Origin: Blastobasis lacticolella
Taxonomy: Eukaryota; Arthropoda; Insecta; Lepidoptera; Blastobasidae
NCBI GenBank assembly: GCA_905147135.1
Contig: LR990044.1
Span: forward strand, 10,544,122 to 10,608,121
Reading direction: 5' to 3'
Length of the DNA stretch: 64,000 nt
Below the pieces are notes generated by a model. The model did not search any database. It was not told the origin of the DNA and was given only the letters and a program-made list of their open reading frames with translations. The number at the start of each line of letters is the position of its first letter. Position 1 is the stretch's first letter. Positions 62,205 to 64,000 of this stretch are shown here, in pieces. The position numbers were made by a program, and so were the translations under genes.

Positions 62205-62455
62205 GCGGGTGATTAGCGGGTCAGATACTTAAGTGAGAGGTACCGAGCTCGTGTTCCAAGTGTCGCCATATCATCCATATCCCGGTTATGTATCCTGAAT
62301 GTGCAGGTTACATCACGATGTTTTCCTTCACACGTCGGTTACTATCGAACATTACATACCTCAGAAAAAATAATTGCATTGGAACATGGCGGTACTGTGG
62401 ATCCAACACGGTACCTCTTGCTTGCGACTCTTACCCCTTAACAGGACACTGACGG
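62205..62455. mobile_element. Rearranged SINE, head duplicated in inverse orientation
   Basis: A degenerate plus-strand head (GTGAGAGGTACCGAG, 62235-62250) is followed by body sequence on the minus strand (ACATCACGATGTTTTCCTTC, 62309-62328). A minus-strand head then appears (CGGTACCTCTTGCTTGCGAC, about 62409). It belongs to the family at 21891 and is quite degenerate. Confidence 0.45.
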
Positions 62456-64000
62456 TCTTAAGTAATCGCCAGTTCATTTGTCAATAAAACTTAAAAGCCA
62501 TGATCTTTACATCTTTCTCATAGACCTCGAACTGGAAAATTGAGATACTTAAAACGTTAGGTAGGATTAGCGTTTAGTAGAATAGAGGAAACAGGCAAAA
62601 TTCTTTCTCAAATCGCTCCCCTATAAATGACGGCCATTTAAAGGCGTTACTTAGGGAGCCCCTAAAATACTTTCTTGCTCACCACTCAACTCGTCAAAGT
62701 CGACTGCGATTATTCCAAGTTTCCCTCATGACGGATTTCTCGAAATGCTGGCTATATTGCTTTTCCCATTCGGCTGGAGCGATAACTTTTTAACCCTAGT
62801 TGACGCAGGGTGAATAACACCCGTTGACAGTTGAAAGGGCGGACTGGAAACTTTGCTCCCCTATCGCTTATTGACCTCTTACCCCACGCTCAAATGCATT
62901 TTCTGCCTGTACTTAGATATGGGCTGAAAGATATCGGAGCGGTGGTTTCGATGGGGCTCGGAATAGCTTTAAGAATTTACGTTTGCAGTTTGGCGATGGA
63001 GTCGTTACGAAGTAAACATACTTGCTTTACTTATTTTGCTTCATTTATTTACAGGAAAATAGTTTACAAATATCATTCATTTTTTAATACTTTTTGAATA
63101 GATACATAGACTGACCTAGCTGTATAATTTAGAAACGTGAAATTTCAGTATGGGTTTCTTGGAACCCTTATCTAGTATTCGTATAACCAAAACCAGATAT
63201 AATTTTATTTTCTTTGATTATTGCGCATTTTGGCGTTTTCAAATCAAATAAACACCATTAATACGAACATATAGTAAGCTAAAATTCGTATAAAAGAATG
63301 TTGTCTAAATTGTTTAGATTTCCTATAGTTCACGACTAAAGGTAAAATATACATTAGCATAGGTCGTAAATCGCTTTTAAATACAGATAACCACTAGATA
63401 ACATTCAACTTTATGGCAGCACATACAAACGCAGATCAGCCACGGCGCGTCGCGCAAAAACAAATGACAGGCGAAGGCTGCATGAAGTTTATCCTTCTGC
63501 CTACTTGCTTAGCTATCTCGATGGGTTTTTTCTGGATTATCTTTAATACACAGACACGGCTATTTTACGTTGTGATAAAATAAAAAAACAATACAAAAAT
63601 ATAAAATACAAATGCTATTACACACAACGGTATAACGCATTTCTAATATCTTCATGTTAAGTAAGGGAAACCCGTGCGCCCCTTCTCAATTTCTCGAAAT
63701 ACCTCGCCGTGTTAAGCACATGTACTAAACGTATGCAGGCACGTTTCAGACAAGGTGCAACAGTGAATGCGGCCTCTTGACCCATTTCGGGTGTCACTAG
63801 GGATGCCAAAAAACTTCGAGAAGAATATAGGAAACATCCATTTAGGGTATGAAGAAAATAGTATCCATATAAAAATATCAATTACATTTATTTATAATTT
63901 TTAAGCTGACTTTTTACAATTTGTATAGCATCCTTGTCAAAGATTCCTTCGCTATTCTACTGGACACGCCTAATAAAAACGTTTATTTTATTTATGGAAA

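Larger units (their letters stand above)
56113..64000. other. Gene-free right end with non-repetitive islands
   Basis: A decayed AGTCCACTGCAG-type repeat lies at 56600-56760. 57240-57560 and 60300-61260 are GC-richer and repeat-poor; the latter includes GAGGCGCGAGGCGCGAAGCG and several TAATTA homeobox-type cores. These could be regulatory elements of a distant developmental gene. The unassigned frame at 59260 and the SINE relic at 62205 are listed separately. Confidence 0.35.

Overview
The window looks like a piece of a moth or butterfly (Lepidoptera) nuclear chromosome. It is AT-rich and intron-bearing. It carries several tRNA-headed SINE families, hairpin MITEs, LINE remnants and the frequent TACCTAC/GTAGGTA words typical of lepidopteran genomes. 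There is no bacterial-style gene packing. The species cannot be named from the sequence alone. The only genes I can model with confidence are four paralogous cytochrome b561 (CYB561D2-like) genes at about 27.4-45.2 kb. Genes A and B are on the + strand (27468-29748 and 30553-33503); genes C and D are on the - strand (36008-41454 and 42489-45143). The two pairs are arranged tail to tail. Each gene has three coding exons with intron 1 in phase 0 and intron 2 in phase 1. All four keep the four histidines that bind the two hemes of the b561 fold. They are predicted six-span membrane electron-transfer proteins. A and B are the closest pair; C and D are more diverged. The predicted proteins are 248, 252, 257 and 218 residues. 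Layout: 1-27.3 kb has no gene I can support and holds AT-rich DNA with SINE and LINE fragments, two hairpin MITEs and a 140-bp tandem array (24849-25322). 27.4-45.2 kb is the b561 cluster; the 4.3-kb first intron of gene C holds a hAT-like non-autonomous element full of a degenerate short repeat, a LINE 3' fragment and a short codon-biased ORF on the opposite strand. 45.6-49.0 kb is a decayed RTE-type LINE between a pair of about 120-bp inverted repeats. 49-64 kb has no gene I can support and holds more SINEs, a hairpin MITE and several moderately GC-rich, non-repetitive islands that could be regulatory. A recurrent feature is the near-perfect short palindrome with a 2-6 nt spacer, several of them built from transposon sequence (26787-26848, 33019-33056, 42941-42988). 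This suggests repeated local fold-back duplication. All repeat-family names are given from pattern memory and no database search was run.
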